A stretch of 64,000 nt of DNA from positions 372,001 to 436,000 of the forward strand of contig JAXOFM010000001.1 of the NCBI GenBank assembly GCA_044841755.1. Direction: 5' to 3'. The DNA comes from CAZAPO01 sp044841755 (GTDB taxonomy: Bacteria; Bacteroidota; Bacteroidia; Flavobacteriales; Flavobacteriaceae). Below the pieces are notes generated by a model, which did no database searches, was not told where the DNA came from, and saw only the letters and a list, made by a program, of their open reading frames with translations. The position numbers and the translations under genes were made by a program. Shown in pieces: positions 18,234-28,248 of this stretch (position 1 is its first letter; every line of letters starts with the position of its first letter).

Positions 18234-19184
18234 ATGACTTTACGAAAAAGACTATTCGCAGCCCTATCTATTGGAATTATTTTAATAATTCTACGTGTAA
18301 TCTTTAATGATGCTAAAAGTGAATTACCCATAACTCTAAACATGGGAATTGGTATTACCATTTTATATGCTGTTTGGCTCTATTTATACGAACGTAACAT
18401 TATTAGAAAACGAAACGCTAATTCTAACTATACCTACATATTCTATGCAGCTTCTATCATATTACTTGTAGTGCTAATTAATACATACAAAAATGAAGGA
18501 GGTTGGAAAATGAACACCTTTTCGGTATTACTGCTAATCATCATTTTTCATATTATTTTTAGTTGGTTTTATAATAAATGGAAAACAATTCAGGAGTTAA
18601 AAAATGAAAAAGCTAAATCGCAATTAGAGCAGTTAAAAAATCAAATTAATCCGCATTTCTTTTTTAATACACTAAATAGATTGTATTCGTTAATAAAGTC
18701 TGATCCAGATCAAGCTCAAGAATACGTACTCAAACTATCCGAGATGATGCGATTTACTATTTATAAAGGTAAAGAGCAAAACGTATTATTAAAAGAAGAA
18801 ATTGCTTATTTAGACAACTATATTGCTTTACAATCATCAAGATATCATAAACCAATAGCTATTAATTTTATAAAAGAGGTTTCGGATTCTAACTTAGAAA
18901 TATCTCCATTATTAAATATTATTTTATTAGAAAACGCTTTTAAGCATGGTGTTGAGACCGCATTAGAAAATACATTTATAGATATACACTTATCAGAGGA
19001 AAATCAGAACTTTGAAATAAAAATTCAAAACAATTTTGAATATATTGAGTCCTCAAATGATTCTGGTATTGGGTTAAAAAATTTAAAGGATCGATTACAA
19101 ATTTTATACCCTAATAAACATGAAATAAAACTAGAAACAAAGGATAACGTGTTTGTGGCAATTCTTAAATTAGATCTATCATGA
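18234..19184 (+). CDS. LytS-type sensor histidine kinase (pair 1)
   Basis: The protein has 316 residues from the ATG at 18234 (MTLRKRL). Four transmembrane helices fill the first 115 residues or so, followed by a short coiled linker and the His_kinase domain with QINPHFFFNTLNRLYSLI; His141 is the phosphorylation site. The ATP-binding lid is seen in LLENAFKHGVE and SGIGLKNLKDRLQILYP. No recognisable external sensor domain is present, so the signal is probably read in or near the membrane. The gene overlaps the response regulator start by 4 bases (ATGA). Confidence 0.92.
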   Translation: MTLRKRLFAALSIGIILIILRVIFNDAKSELPITLNMGIGITILYAVWLYLYERNIIRKRNANSNYTYIFYAASIILLVVLINTYKNEGGWKMNTFSVLLLIIIFHIIFSWFYNKWKTIQELKNEKAKSQLEQLKNQINPHFFFNTLNRLYSLIKSDPDQAQEYVLKLSEMMRFTIYKGKEQNVLLKEEIAYLDNYIALQSSRYHKPIAINFIKEVSDSNLEISPLLNIILLENAFKHGVETALENTFIDIHLSEENQNFEIKIQNNFEYIESSNDSGIGLKNLKDRLQILYPNKHEIKLETKDNVFVAILKLDLS

Positions 19185-19876
19185 TTAATTACATAATTAT
19201 AGATGATGAAACAGCAGCTCACGAAAACATTAGGCATTTTGCTGAAGACTTCCCTGATTTAAGACTTTTAAAAAGCTGCTATAATGCAATCGAAGCGATT
19301 AAATTTTTAAGAGAAAATAATGTTGATCTTATATTCTTAGATATTAACATGCCTAAACTTTCGGGTTTCGATTTTTTAAAAACACTTTCAAATCCACCAA
19401 AAATTATTGTTACCACTGCATATCAAGAATACGCTTTAGAAGGATACACACTAAAAGTTAGCGACTATCTCTTAAAACCATTTAGCTTTCAACGTTTTCT
19501 TCAGGCTGTAGAAAAGGTTCAAGAAGAATTAAATGTGTATAAAAAACCTATAACTAGTGACAATGAGAGTATATCGAGCTTCTTTTTAAAAGATCAGAAT
19601 AAAACCTATCAAATCTTTACAAAAGATATCTTATATATTCAAGCTTATGGCAATTACTGTAAAATTCATTTAGAAGAAAAAACTCATGTTTTTAATAAAA
19701 CACTTAGCTTCTTTGATGATTTACTCTCGGAAGAACACTTTATTCGAGTTCACAAATCATACATTGTTTCGCTAAACCGAATAGAGCAAATTGATGGAAA
19801 TCGCATATTCATAAAAAAAGAAGTCATTCCTATTGGTAACACTTATAAAAGAAGTTTACAAAAAAGGATTCTGTAA
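19181..19876 (+). CDS. LytTR-family response regulator (pair 1)
   Basis: The 231-residue protein has a receiver domain (1-120) with phospho-Asp54 in DLIFLDINMP and the conserved Lys in DYLLKPFSF, then a LytTR DNA-binding domain (about 130-231) with HFIRVHKSYIVSLNRI and IPIGNTYKRSLQ. It is co-translated with the upstream kinase. LytTR proteins bind direct repeats in promoters; targets here are unknown, the flanking exported enzymes being candidates. Confidence 0.94.
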   Translation: MINYIIIDDETAAHENIRHFAEDFPDLRLLKSCYNAIEAIKFLRENNVDLIFLDINMPKLSGFDFLKTLSNPPKIIVTTAYQEYALEGYTLKVSDYLLKPFSFQRFLQAVEKVQEELNVYKKPITSDNESISSFFLKDQNKTYQIFTKDILYIQAYGNYCKIHLEEKTHVFNKTLSFFDDLLSEEHFIRVHKSYIVSLNRIEQIDGNRIFIKKEVIPIGNTYKRSLQKRIL

Positions 19877-19914
19877 TTGTTTAATTTGTGTTTTTATATA
19901 AATAGTTTAATCCT

Positions 19915-21018
19915 TTATAACTTAGAAACAATGACTGATTTTCCATTTTTCAATTGAATGGAAAATGGTTTTTCTTCACTCATCATCTTACGCTGGTATT
20001 GGTCTAAAGAACAAAAATCAAAAAATGTTTTTCCATCTATTTTTAAAACCTCATCTCCTTGTCGGATCCCAAGATGCCAAAGTGGTCCATTTTTAAGCAA
20101 TCCCATAATGACCATCTTTCCTTTCTGATAAATAACAGAACACTCATATCCAGTATATGATTGATTAATTTTAGAAGATGACACTAAAAGTTTCTTGCTT
20201 TTTAGACTTAGAAAAAGGGCTTGATCTTTCCAAAGCTTATTTCCAAGCTTTGAAGATTTAAGGTTGTTATAATAGACAATTGGAGCTATAGATGCATTAT
20301 TGGATTTGCTTTCTGGAAATGCTAATATTTTTGGTTTAGTTGTTGTTAAAATTCCATTAACATCAAAATTGCCCGTATACATTTCTCCTTTAACAAATTC
20401 ATCCTCATTAGTGAGATTGTAATTACGTTTCGAAATGTTAGAATAACCACCAGAGCCAGTATCTAGAAGAAATTTGAATCGATTTTTTTTACGCCTAAGG
20501 TAAACATAAGGGCGATTATCACTAAATGTAAAATCTAGCTCATGCATTAAGTTATTATCCTCTGGGAAATGATTAGAAGGGTACATAATTAGCATTTTCT
20601 TTTTATAATCGATTTTCCAGTTTAGCGCTTTTATGATATCAATCCCTAAAATCCCATCAACTTTATGGCACGAAAAAATATCGTTCTTAGGAGTGTTTAA
20701 AATCTTATGACCAGTAATTTTTCTACTCCCTAAATTAATTGTACCGCTATTATAAAAGTACATTTTGCTTCGCAAATTGGTAGAAGAAACAACAGTTAAG
20801 GTTTTGTTAGTTTTTTTCAATTCTTTTTCAGCCCAATCGTAAGCAACTGTCTGTTGTGCACCTGTATCAAATGCAAATTGTTTTTCAATGCCATTAAAAG
20901 ATATTGGGATAATGATTAGTCCTAAATCATTTCTAAATGGAATAGTATCTTGAAATTTTTGAGCAGAACTAATAAAGACCGTTAGCAATGCAAAAACGAG
21001 AAACAATTGTTTTTTCAT
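19915..21018 (-). CDS. Exported retropepsin-like aspartyl protease with PDZ domain
   Basis: The 367-residue protein has a signal peptide ending ISSAQ (about residue 19). Two Asp-Thr-Gly motifs are present, AFDTGAQQTV and FLLDTGSGGYSN, as in bacterial aspartyl proteases with a duplicated half. A C-terminal PDZ domain (about 275-365) includes LKNGPLWHLGIRQGDEVLKI. It is probably a periplasmic protease, convergent with the response regulator of pair 1. The PDZ domain could position peptides or C-termini. Family call firm, substrate unknown. Confidence 0.82.
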   Translation of the reverse strand: MKKQLFLVFALLTVFISSAQKFQDTIPFRNDLGLIIIPISFNGIEKQFAFDTGAQQTVAYDWAEKELKKTNKTLTVVSSTNLRSKMYFYNSGTINLGSRKITGHKILNTPKNDIFSCHKVDGILGIDIIKALNWKIDYKKKMLIMYPSNHFPEDNNLMHELDFTFSDNRPYVYLRRKKNRFKFLLDTGSGGYSNISKRNYNLTNEDEFVKGEMYTGNFDVNGILTTTKPKILAFPESKSNNASIAPIVYYNNLKSSKLGNKLWKDQALFLSLKSKKLLVSSSKINQSYTGYECSVIYQKGKMVIMGLLKNGPLWHLGIRQGDEVLKIDGKTFFDFCSLDQYQRKMMSEEKPFSIQLKNGKSVIVSKL

Positions 21019-21136
21019 AGATAAGAATTAGAAACATTTCTGCTAAGGATATTTATTTGCTTCTAAAATCTATTTGAATATCTCCTCAAGTTTTTACAAT
21101 AGGAGTAATTGACACTAAACATGTAAAGCTAACTAT

Positions 21137-22084
21137 CTAATTCCCATATAAATAAATTGCTGCGGCTTTAGCCATTTCTCGTTGATTGTGTCCAATTCCT
21201 GAGACTACGTGAAGCTTCCAGTTGAAGCTTCCATTCAATTCCTTGGCTTTAGCTTTGCTTTTATTATAAAAATAATTCCCTCTAGAAAATCGGTGTGTGC
21301 CTTGTTTATCGATTGTTGGAGACCTTAAAATTAGACCTCCTGTCTCATTTTCATTATCTTCTTCTCCAAGAAAAACAACCAGACTCTTTTTAAATGATTT
21401 TTTTAACTGCTCTTCATTTATTGAAACATCTTGCAAGCCAAAAGGAAAATCAGCATTAAAATCTGGAAGCGTATATGAACCTGCATTAGACGCTAAAATT
21501 CTATTGGCCTTCGAGTTTGGAAACAATAAAGCAAACCTATGTAAGATTTGTCCCCCGGCAGAATGTCCAAAAATGTCATAAGTCTTTTGCGTGGAACTAA
21601 CAGTTTTTACAACCATCTCAAAAAGTCTATCAAAATCATTAAACAACCATTGTTCTGAATTCAAATCAACATTAAACCGATCTACCGATTCATCCATGTG
21701 AACACGATTGCTTCCTTTTTCAAAGGAGATTCCAGTTTTTAAATCTAGAACTTTAACTATACCTCCTAAATGGTAGGCTGCAAAGTTGTATTGTTCTTCT
21801 GCATAAGAAGGTGAAACTATTAGAATATTATACTTTTCTGAAGCTTCAACCCAAGAATCCCTATAATCATCAGCATTTCTTCCAGCTCCAGGAATTACTA
21901 ATAAAATCTTAGAGTTAGCGTTAAATTTTTTTGGTTTATGATAAAACACCTGAATCGTATCTTGTTCATGACCAATACCACCAAAAATATTAAAATACCC
22001 TGATCCTTTATCTATATGCAACTGTGCAAAAGAACTGTTAGCAAAAAATATAAAAACGATCGTTAATACTATTTTAAGTTTCAT
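21137..22084 (-). CDS. Exported alpha/beta hydrolase (esterase/depolymerase type)
   Basis: The 315-residue protein has a signal peptide ending SSFAQ. The nucleophile elbow is DIFGHSAGGQILHRF with the serine in GHSAG, the oxyanion region is LLVIPGAGRNADDY, and the probable catalytic His is in VSGIGHNQREMAKAA. Its closest overall look is to poly(3-hydroxybutyrate) depolymerase-like esterases. It is separated by only 4 bases from the ankyrin gene upstream, so it is likely the last gene of a three-gene unit with the outer-membrane barrel. Confidence 0.8.
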   Translation of the reverse strand: MKLKIVLTIVFIFFANSSFAQLHIDKGSGYFNIFGGIGHEQDTIQVFYHKPKKFNANSKILLVIPGAGRNADDYRDSWVEASEKYNILIVSPSYAEEQYNFAAYHLGGIVKVLDLKTGISFEKGSNRVHMDESVDRFNVDLNSEQWLFNDFDRLFEMVVKTVSSTQKTYDIFGHSAGGQILHRFALLFPNSKANRILASNAGSYTLPDFNADFPFGLQDVSINEEQLKKSFKKSLVVFLGEEDNENETGGLILRSPTIDKQGTHRFSRGNYFYNKSKAKAKELNGSFNWKLHVVSGIGHNQREMAKAAAIYLYGN

Positions 22085-22088
22085 ATTT

Positions 22089-22763
22089 CTAATTTTTAGA
22101 ATAAGAATTTAATAAAGTTATCATCTCTTTATTATCTGAAGCATAAGCATGGTACATAGCGCTTTCATCCCCACTACTTATTTTATTAGGATTAGCTCCA
22201 TGTTCAAGTAATTCTTTTGCAACCCAGTAGTGTTTATTTCGAACAGCATAAATCAAAGGTGTGCCATCTCCTTGCGTTACTTCGTCTACTTTTGCACCAT
22301 TAAAAATTAGATATTTAACAACTTCTAACTTCCCTTTCTTTGCAGCTGCTAATAAAGCTGTTCCGTTCCCTTTTAAGTTTTTATTGACGGAAGCTCCTTT
22401 CCCAATTAAAAACTCAACTAAATCTAAATTACCACTAGAAGAAGCTGCCATCAAGGGTGTTTCATCACTAGCATCGTGTTTTTTAATTCTAGCCCCTGCA
22501 TCAATTAATAGTTTTGCAATCTCAAAATTGCCTTTTCTAGAGGCCATAACGAGTGGTGTTCTTGGATCACTATATGTGTAAACACAATTAGGATCTGCAG
22601 TTTCTAAAAGTTGTTTCACCATGTCAACATTATTAGTTTTTATAGCATTTAATAATGTTGCACAATCATTAGTTTTTGATTGAATCGCGTTAACAGTAGT
22701 AGTAACTGTAAAAAGAATAATGACGGTTAAAGTTTTTAAGCTGAATTTAATTAGAGTATTCAT
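22089..22763 (-). CDS. Exported ankyrin-repeat protein
   Basis: The 224-residue protein has a signal peptide (ending TVNA, about residue 26) and then about five ankyrin repeats of the form G-x-T-P-L-x-x-A-x-x-x-G-x-x-x-x-V-x-x-L (for example DETPLMAASSSGNLDLVEFL). Bacterial exported ankyrin proteins mediate protein-protein contacts, often inhibiting or shielding a partner. It lies between an outer-membrane barrel gene (22-base gap) and a secreted hydrolase gene (4-base gap). Confidence 0.88.
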   Translation of the reverse strand: MNTLIKFSLKTLTVIILFTVTTTVNAIQSKTNDCATLLNAIKTNNVDMVKQLLETADPNCVYTYSDPRTPLVMASRKGNFEIAKLLIDAGARIKKHDASDETPLMAASSSGNLDLVEFLIGKGASVNKNLKGNGTALLAAAKKGKLEVVKYLIFNGAKVDEVTQGDGTPLIYAVRNKHYWVAKELLEHGANPNKISSGDESAMYHAYASDNKEMITLLNSYSKN

Positions 22764-22785
22764 TTTTTTAATTTTTGTTTGATTG

Positions 22786-25161
22786 TTATCTGTTACTTTC
22801 TCCCGGACGTCTGGTTTTTGATTTACCCTTTTGGTTAAAACGATACATCAATGTTAGTGTATATTTAGGTCCAAGTAATTTTCTGGTTGAAGTATGGCTA
22901 AACCCATCTCCTGTGTTCATTGTAATCTGCTCTTGAGAATCTAGCATATTTCTAATATTGAACGTAACTGTCATCTTATTTTCAAGAAAACTTTTGTTAA
23001 GTCCAAGATCTAGCGTATGATTAGCTTTGGTAATGGTTTGCGCACTTTCGTTTCTACCATTATAATTAAAACTAGTTTGCATAGTAATATCAGATGGTAG
23101 CTTAAACCTTGAATTAATTCTTGTAAACCATCTGCTATCTTCAAAATCAAAATTTACATTGTTATAAACTCCTTTTTGCTCAAAACCAAAATAGTTAAGC
23201 TCACCCGACAGTTGCATCCATTTAAACGGATTATAGCTCATAGAAATCTCAATTCCAATTCTATCTTCGGCATCAATATTAATTGGTTTAGTTACTAAAA
23301 TATCTTCTTCATTTCTTTCTGTAATAAATTGAAAAGGTGACTGAGTATGTTGATAATAAACAGATGGATTAATACGAAGTTTCCCTATTCTAGTTAAAAA
23401 TCCTGCCTCTAAAGAATTAGTATATGCTGGATCCATGTCTGGATTACCTTGACGTATTGCATTTAATTGTGCCAACCCTCCAAAAGGATTCAAGTGCCAA
23501 AAACTAGGTCTGTTAATACGTCTGCTATAACTTAATTGGGCGTTTGTTTTATCTGAAAACGTGTATGTTAAATGAGCCGTTGGAAATAACTTGGTATATT
23601 CTTTAGTGCTTTTAAACTCATCATTTGTATCAGAAATACTAATTTTGGTAAACTCTGTTCTAAGACCAAATTGATAACTTAATTTATTAGATTTTCCAGC
23701 ATATTGCACATAAACTCCTCCAATTTGTTCTTCGTAGTCAAGTTTATTTTCAATACCATTAAATATTTGCCAATCAGCACCATCAAAAGTTTCGGCTTTA
23801 TAATCACTTGTAATAACACGTGTCTCTCCACGTAAACCAGTTTCAAAAGTTGAATTCTCATTAATAGGATTTATATAATCTAACTGCAACAAATAGTCTT
23901 TACTGCTTTCTATATCCCGTGTTCTGGAAAGTTCTTCGGTTTCTTCAATTGGGGCTGTTTTTTGAGTTCCAAAAGTTTCGTTCTCATCGTCATCCCAGAA
24001 ATCATATTGAAAATCTATGGTTAGCTTCTTTCCTTCCTTATTAAAGGTTTTCTCATAATTTAATTCTAACTGATTATGGTCCATTGGCTCATGATAAGTC
24101 TCACCCCTTACTAAAGAACTGTCCAGAGAGTTCAAGTTGTTAAAATAATTGTAGTCATAATTTACTTTGTTATTTCTATCAATGAGTACCTTATAATAAG
24201 CCGCTGTTAATGTACTTTGCTCACTTAGAAAATAATCCAGTCCTACATAGAAACTTGAAACTTTTGTATTTCTATATATATCTGAATATTGATCAAGAAC
24301 AACAGTATTTCCATCTACCAAAGAATTTTGATTAACATCATCAGTCATTAAATTATCTACAAATCTGTAACCTAATGTTGAGAATACATTTAGCTTATTG
24401 GTCTTATAATTTAAGTTCGCGTTGGTGTTGAAATCTGCCCTAACAGAATTACTCATACTTAATGAGCCACTAAAGCCTTCATTTTTGTTTTTCTTAAGTA
24501 TCACATTAATAATTCCCGCTGTCCCTGCTGCCTGATAACGAGAAGAAGGATTAGTAACTACCTCAATACGTTCTATTTGTTGTGCAGGAATTTGATCTAA
24601 GCCATTATTTGCTGCCAGAACAGATGGTTTTCCATTAATAAGCACCGTTACATTTGCATTACCTCTTAGGCTTACACCACCATCTAAATCTACAGCAACC
24701 GATGGTACGTTTTCTAATATTTGTAATAACGAACCGTTTTGAGACAACAGATCCTTGCCAACATTAAAGACTTTCTTGTCTAATTTTAAATCTACAGTAG
24801 AGCGTTCTGCTATTATTTCAACTTCACCTAAAGATTCTGTATTTACTTCTAATGAAATTACACCTAGATTTAAGTTTTTTTGTAAATCGATATCTATTTC
24901 ATATGCCTTGTAAGAAATATATTCAATCCTAATTGAATAGTTCCCTTGATTGGCTGAAATTGAAAACTCCCCTTTTTGATTGGTAATAATTCCATCTACT
25001 AATTCTCCCTCTTTTATAATTGAAACCGTTGCAAATTCTAAAGGATCTTGAGTTTCAGCATCCAAAACAATTCCTGTTATCTTTTTTGGTAAATTATTGT
25101 TGCTACTAAAAATTGTAGTCGAAATAAATAAAAGCATTATTGTAACTAATATGCGTGTCAT
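22786..25161 (-). CDS. Outer-membrane beta-barrel protein with carboxypeptidase-like and plug domains (TonB-receptor-like)
   Basis: The 791-residue protein has a signal peptide, then a CarboxypepD_reg-like Ig domain (about 28-112, ITGIVLDAETQDPLEFATV), a plug-like domain (about 115-215, SLRGNANVTVLINGKPSVL, RIEVVTNPSSRYQAAGTAG) and a C-terminal barrel of the outer membrane beta-barrel family 3 type. It has no clear TonB box. It is divergent from sensor kinase pair 2 across 208 bases. The close downstream ankyrin and hydrolase genes suggest one operon. Cargo unknown. Confidence 0.87.
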   Translation of the reverse strand: MTRILVTIMLLFISTTIFSSNNNLPKKITGIVLDAETQDPLEFATVSIIKEGELVDGIITNQKGEFSISANQGNYSIRIEYISYKAYEIDIDLQKNLNLGVISLEVNTESLGEVEIIAERSTVDLKLDKKVFNVGKDLLSQNGSLLQILENVPSVAVDLDGGVSLRGNANVTVLINGKPSVLAANNGLDQIPAQQIERIEVVTNPSSRYQAAGTAGIINVILKKNKNEGFSGSLSMSNSVRADFNTNANLNYKTNKLNVFSTLGYRFVDNLMTDDVNQNSLVDGNTVVLDQYSDIYRNTKVSSFYVGLDYFLSEQSTLTAAYYKVLIDRNNKVNYDYNYFNNLNSLDSSLVRGETYHEPMDHNQLELNYEKTFNKEGKKLTIDFQYDFWDDDENETFGTQKTAPIEETEELSRTRDIESSKDYLLQLDYINPINENSTFETGLRGETRVITSDYKAETFDGADWQIFNGIENKLDYEEQIGGVYVQYAGKSNKLSYQFGLRTEFTKISISDTNDEFKSTKEYTKLFPTAHLTYTFSDKTNAQLSYSRRINRPSFWHLNPFGGLAQLNAIRQGNPDMDPAYTNSLEAGFLTRIGKLRINPSVYYQHTQSPFQFITERNEEDILVTKPINIDAEDRIGIEISMSYNPFKWMQLSGELNYFGFEQKGVYNNVNFDFEDSRWFTRINSRFKLPSDITMQTSFNYNGRNESAQTITKANHTLDLGLNKSFLENKMTVTFNIRNMLDSQEQITMNTGDGFSHTSTRKLLGPKYTLTLMYRFNQKGKSKTRRPGESNR

Positions 25162-25357
25162 AAACTGTGTTTTTTAATTGATGCTTCAAAAGTCTATGAT
25201 TAACACGCACAAATTTTACATAATAGATGAATACAATTTAATTCTAGATAAACAATGAGATGCAACTGACTAGTTAAATTGGTCATGAGAAACCTTAAAT
25301 TCATCCTTAATAATCGAGTATTCAGGCATAGAGATAAATTTCGACTTATTTTCTATT

Positions 25358-25365
25358 TATTTTTG
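25358..25365 (+). promoter_or_regulatory. -7 box placed 4 bases before the pair 2 kinase ATG
   Basis: TATTTTTG matches TAnnTTTG; four bases separate its G from the ATG at 25370, so transcription would begin at or next to the start codon. No clear -33 box is seen. Confidence 0.45.
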
Positions 25366-25369
25366 AACT

Positions 25370-26443
25370 ATGCAAAACTATATTTCTAACTTATTAGACT
25401 ACATACAGGAAAGACGCTGGCTTTCACATATATTATTTTGGATAGCTCTACTACTAATCCAATCTTTAGGAATTGAGTCGGCATATAACGGAAAAGAGAT
25501 GTTTACTCATAAGTCAATCATGTTGATCCCTAAAATGATTGCTGCGTATGCGTTGATTTACTACCAAATTCCAAAATTTTTATACAAACAAAAGTATTTA
25601 TTGTTTTTAGGTTCATTCATTTTAACGAGCTATATTTTTACAGTTTTTGCTAGAATATTAGTTGTACATGTAGTAGAAGAATTAATAAGACCAAAGCCTT
25701 TTGCGCAAGAGTCTGTATATGAAATTCTAACTGACATTGACGCCTTATACGCTCGTTATTATCTGGGCGTTTACTTCCCTGCTTTAATCATGCTAATGTT
25801 GAAATTAATTAAGGAAAAGTTCAATGAAAGGAATGAAATAAGGCAATTAGAAAAAGAGAAGGTTTCGGCTGAACTAAGCTTTTTCAAAGCTCAGATTCAT
25901 CCGCATTTTTTATTCAATACGCTCAATAACTTGTACGTTCTTACATTACAAAAATCTGATAATGCTTCTGAAACTGTTTTAAAACTTTCAGACATGCTTG
26001 ATTATATGTTGTATCAATGTAACGATGATCGTGTAACTATTGATAAGGAAATAAAGTTAATTGAAAATTATATTGATCTGGAACAGTTAAGATATGGTGA
26101 AAGGCTTGAGCTTAATTTTACTAAAGTAGTCGACAACCCTAAAACTCAAATAGCCCCATTAATTTTGGTTTCTTTAATCGAAAATGCCTTTAAACATGGT
26201 GCTAGTGGCGCCATCAAAAATCCTCGTATCAATATTGACATTAAAGTAGAAAAAAAACAATTGTTTTTCTCAGTATACAATACAAAAGCAAAGTTAGAAC
26301 AAGAAGACAAAACCAATTTTAAAAAGGGAATTGGTGTTACAAATACTAAAAGTCAGTTACAATTATTATATCCAAACAGATATAATCTCGAAATTATTGA
26401 TGAAGAGCTTTCATATCAAGTTAAACTTCGCATAGATTTGTAA
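25370..26443 (+). CDS. LytS-type sensor histidine kinase (pair 2)
   Basis: The 357-residue protein has four membrane helices within the first 150 residues. The kinase domain has QIHPHFLFNTLNNLYVLT with phospho-His179, the N-box LVSLIENAFKHGAS and the lid GIGVTNTKSQLQLLYP. The loop between helices 3 and 4 is longer than in pair 1 (about residues 105-128) and may contact the signal. It is followed after 2 bases by its regulator and is divergent from the outer-membrane barrel operon, a likely target. Confidence 0.92.
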   Translation: MQNYISNLLDYIQERRWLSHILFWIALLLIQSLGIESAYNGKEMFTHKSIMLIPKMIAAYALIYYQIPKFLYKQKYLLFLGSFILTSYIFTVFARILVVHVVEELIRPKPFAQESVYEILTDIDALYARYYLGVYFPALIMLMLKLIKEKFNERNEIRQLEKEKVSAELSFFKAQIHPHFLFNTLNNLYVLTLQKSDNASETVLKLSDMLDYMLYQCNDDRVTIDKEIKLIENYIDLEQLRYGERLELNFTKVVDNPKTQIAPLILVSLIENAFKHGASGAIKNPRINIDIKVEKKQLFFSVYNTKAKLEQEDKTNFKKGIGVTNTKSQLQLLYPNRYNLEIIDEELSYQVKLRIDL

Positions 26444-26445
26444 TA

Positions 26446-27159
26446 ATGAATACCAAGTGCGTTATAATAGACGATGAGCCTTTAGCTATTACTTTAATTG
26501 AAGAGCATATTTCTAAATTCTCAAACCTAACTGTTGTTGCTAAATGTAATAACGCTATTGAAGGTTTTGAAGCTTTAAAAGCTCATGAAGTCGACTTGAT
26601 TTTTTTAGATATACAAATGCCAATGCTTACTGGTATAGAGTTTCTAAAATCGCTAAGCAATCCACCAAAAGTTATTTTTACTACCGCCTACAGAGAGTAT
26701 GCATTAGAAAGCTATGAACTTGAAGTTGTAGACTATTTATTAAAGCCTATTTCTTTTGATCGTTTTTTTAAAGCAATAAATAAGTACTTTAAATCTGCTG
26801 AAAGTAAAACCATTTCTGTTCCTGTTGAGTCTAAACTCGATGCTTCTACAAATCATATTTATGTTAATATGAATAAGAAGCATCATAAAGTTCTCTTTGA
26901 CGATATTTTATATGCCGAAAGTTTAAAAGATTATGTAAGAATACATACTACCGAAACCAAGATAGTTACTAAGGAAAAAATAAGTGATTTTGAAAAAAAG
27001 TTACCTTCACATTTTTTAAGAACACATAGATCTTATATCGTTAACAGTAATAAAATAACTGCTTTTACCTCTCAAGATGTAGAAATAGGTAAGCTTGAAA
27101 TTCCAATTGGAATAAGTTATAAACAAAACGTTCTGGAGCAATTAAAAAATAGTCCTTAA
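26446..27159 (+). CDS. LytTR-family response regulator (pair 2)
   Basis: The 237-residue protein has a receiver domain with phospho-Asp55 in DLIFLDIQMP and Lys in DYLLKPISF, then a LytTR domain (about 130-237) with LRTHRSYIVNSNKI and IPIGISYKQNVLEQL. It is paralogous to the other two regulators in the region. It converges on the thioredoxin-TPR gene 3 bases away. Confidence 0.94.
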   Translation: MNTKCVIIDDEPLAITLIEEHISKFSNLTVVAKCNNAIEGFEALKAHEVDLIFLDIQMPMLTGIEFLKSLSNPPKVIFTTAYREYALESYELEVVDYLLKPISFDRFFKAINKYFKSAESKTISVPVESKLDASTNHIYVNMNKKHHKVLFDDILYAESLKDYVRIHTTETKIVTKEKISDFEKKLPSHFLRTHRSYIVNSNKITAFTSQDVEIGKLEIPIGISYKQNVLEQLKNSP

Positions 27160-27162
27160 GAT

Positions 27163-28056
27163 TTATTTACTCATCTCTGCAGTAATTCTTGAAATCATTT
27201 CTTGTGCGTTCTCATTTTTTGGCTCTAGTGATAAAACTTTTGCATAATTTGTTAATGCAGATTCATAGTTTTTTGATTCAAAATAGGCCTCTCCTAAACT
27301 ATCATATACATTGGTTTTGTAAGGGAATAGCTTAGCGTTCAAGTCAAAAATGTAGATGGCTTCTTTAATAGCTCCCGACTTAAGTTTTACATAACCAAAA
27401 GTATTTAATTCTCTACTTCCTTTAACAAAATCGGATAATCTTAAAACCAATTCATCTTCCATTTCCAATAAGCTGTTAATACTATTTGCTTTGATCAATC
27501 CTTCCAAGTAATGAGCAGCCATATAGTTTGTCGTATACTTTCCTTCTAAAATAGCTTTAATATCAAGTTCAAAAGTGGTTTTAGGGCTCTCTACAATACG
27601 GTTTACTTCTTTCCCATCCTTATAAAATATAAATGTAGGGACACGATGAATGTTTAATCCTTTTTCCTCTCCTGTTGGACTTTGTTTATAAGCATCAGCA
27701 GTTCTATCAACTGCAATAACCTCTAATTGATCTTTTGGGAATTTAACACTTTCAAGAACCTTATAAAACCTTGGGACTTCACGTTTACTATCACCACACC
27801 AAGTGCCAAGAAACACTTTTACCTTATAGTCTTCAATCTGGTTCTTATAAGTTTTTACTAGCCTTGTATTAACTAAATATGCTTCATAATTCTGCTCAAA
27901 CCAATCATTAAATGGTTCTTCCGTTAAACCTTTCTTGTCTATCTTCCCAAGAAGCTTCAACTTTCCATTTGTTCCTTTAACGGTTTGATTGATGTTTTGA
28001 CTAATCATTATTTGAGCGCAAAAAAGGATACTTAAAAAAATAACTGTTCGTTTCAT
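27163..28056 (-). CDS. Exported thioredoxin-fold protein with C-terminal TPR repeats
   Basis: The protein has about 297 residues from the ATG at 28056 (an ATG at 28065 is an alternative). A signal peptide ends near MISQ. The thioredoxin domain (about 40-175) has WCGDSKRE with a single active-site Cys87 and Ser90, and the cis-Pro motif HRVPTFIFY. TPR-like repeats occupy the last 90 residues or so (VYDSLGEAYFESKNYESAL). A CxxS centre cannot act as a standard dithiol reductant; it could bind mixed disulfides or isomerise. It is divergent from sensor kinase 3, which carries a Cys-rich loop. Confidence 0.85.
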   Translation of the reverse strand: MKRTVIFLSILFCAQIMISQNINQTVKGTNGKLKLLGKIDKKGLTEEPFNDWFEQNYEAYLVNTRLVKTYKNQIEDYKVKVFLGTWCGDSKREVPRFYKVLESVKFPKDQLEVIAVDRTADAYKQSPTGEEKGLNIHRVPTFIFYKDGKEVNRIVESPKTTFELDIKAILEGKYTTNYMAAHYLEGLIKANSINSLLEMEDELVLRLSDFVKGSRELNTFGYVKLKSGAIKEAIYIFDLNAKLFPYKTNVYDSLGEAYFESKNYESALTNYAKVLSLEPKNENAQEMISRITAEMSK

Positions 28057-28075
28057 AATTGACATTTTTGAGCAA

Positions 28076-28083
28076 CAAAACTA
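28076..28083 (-). promoter_or_regulatory. -7 box of the thioredoxin-TPR gene
   Basis: On the reverse strand TAGTTTTG matches TAnnTTTG and lies 19 bases before the ATG at 28056. The -33 element is unclear. Confidence 0.35.
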
Positions 28084-28248
28084 TTAGTAGTCACTTCTTA
28101 TAAATAATTGTTTTTACCTATTACTCTAAAACCTATATCAACATCAAATAGAGCTTTATATTCGTAAAAATGAACGTTCGTATTTACAAAACTGGATTTC
28201 GTACATAATTCTTGACGTTTTTGGGTTTTCTAACTACTTTCACACTAA

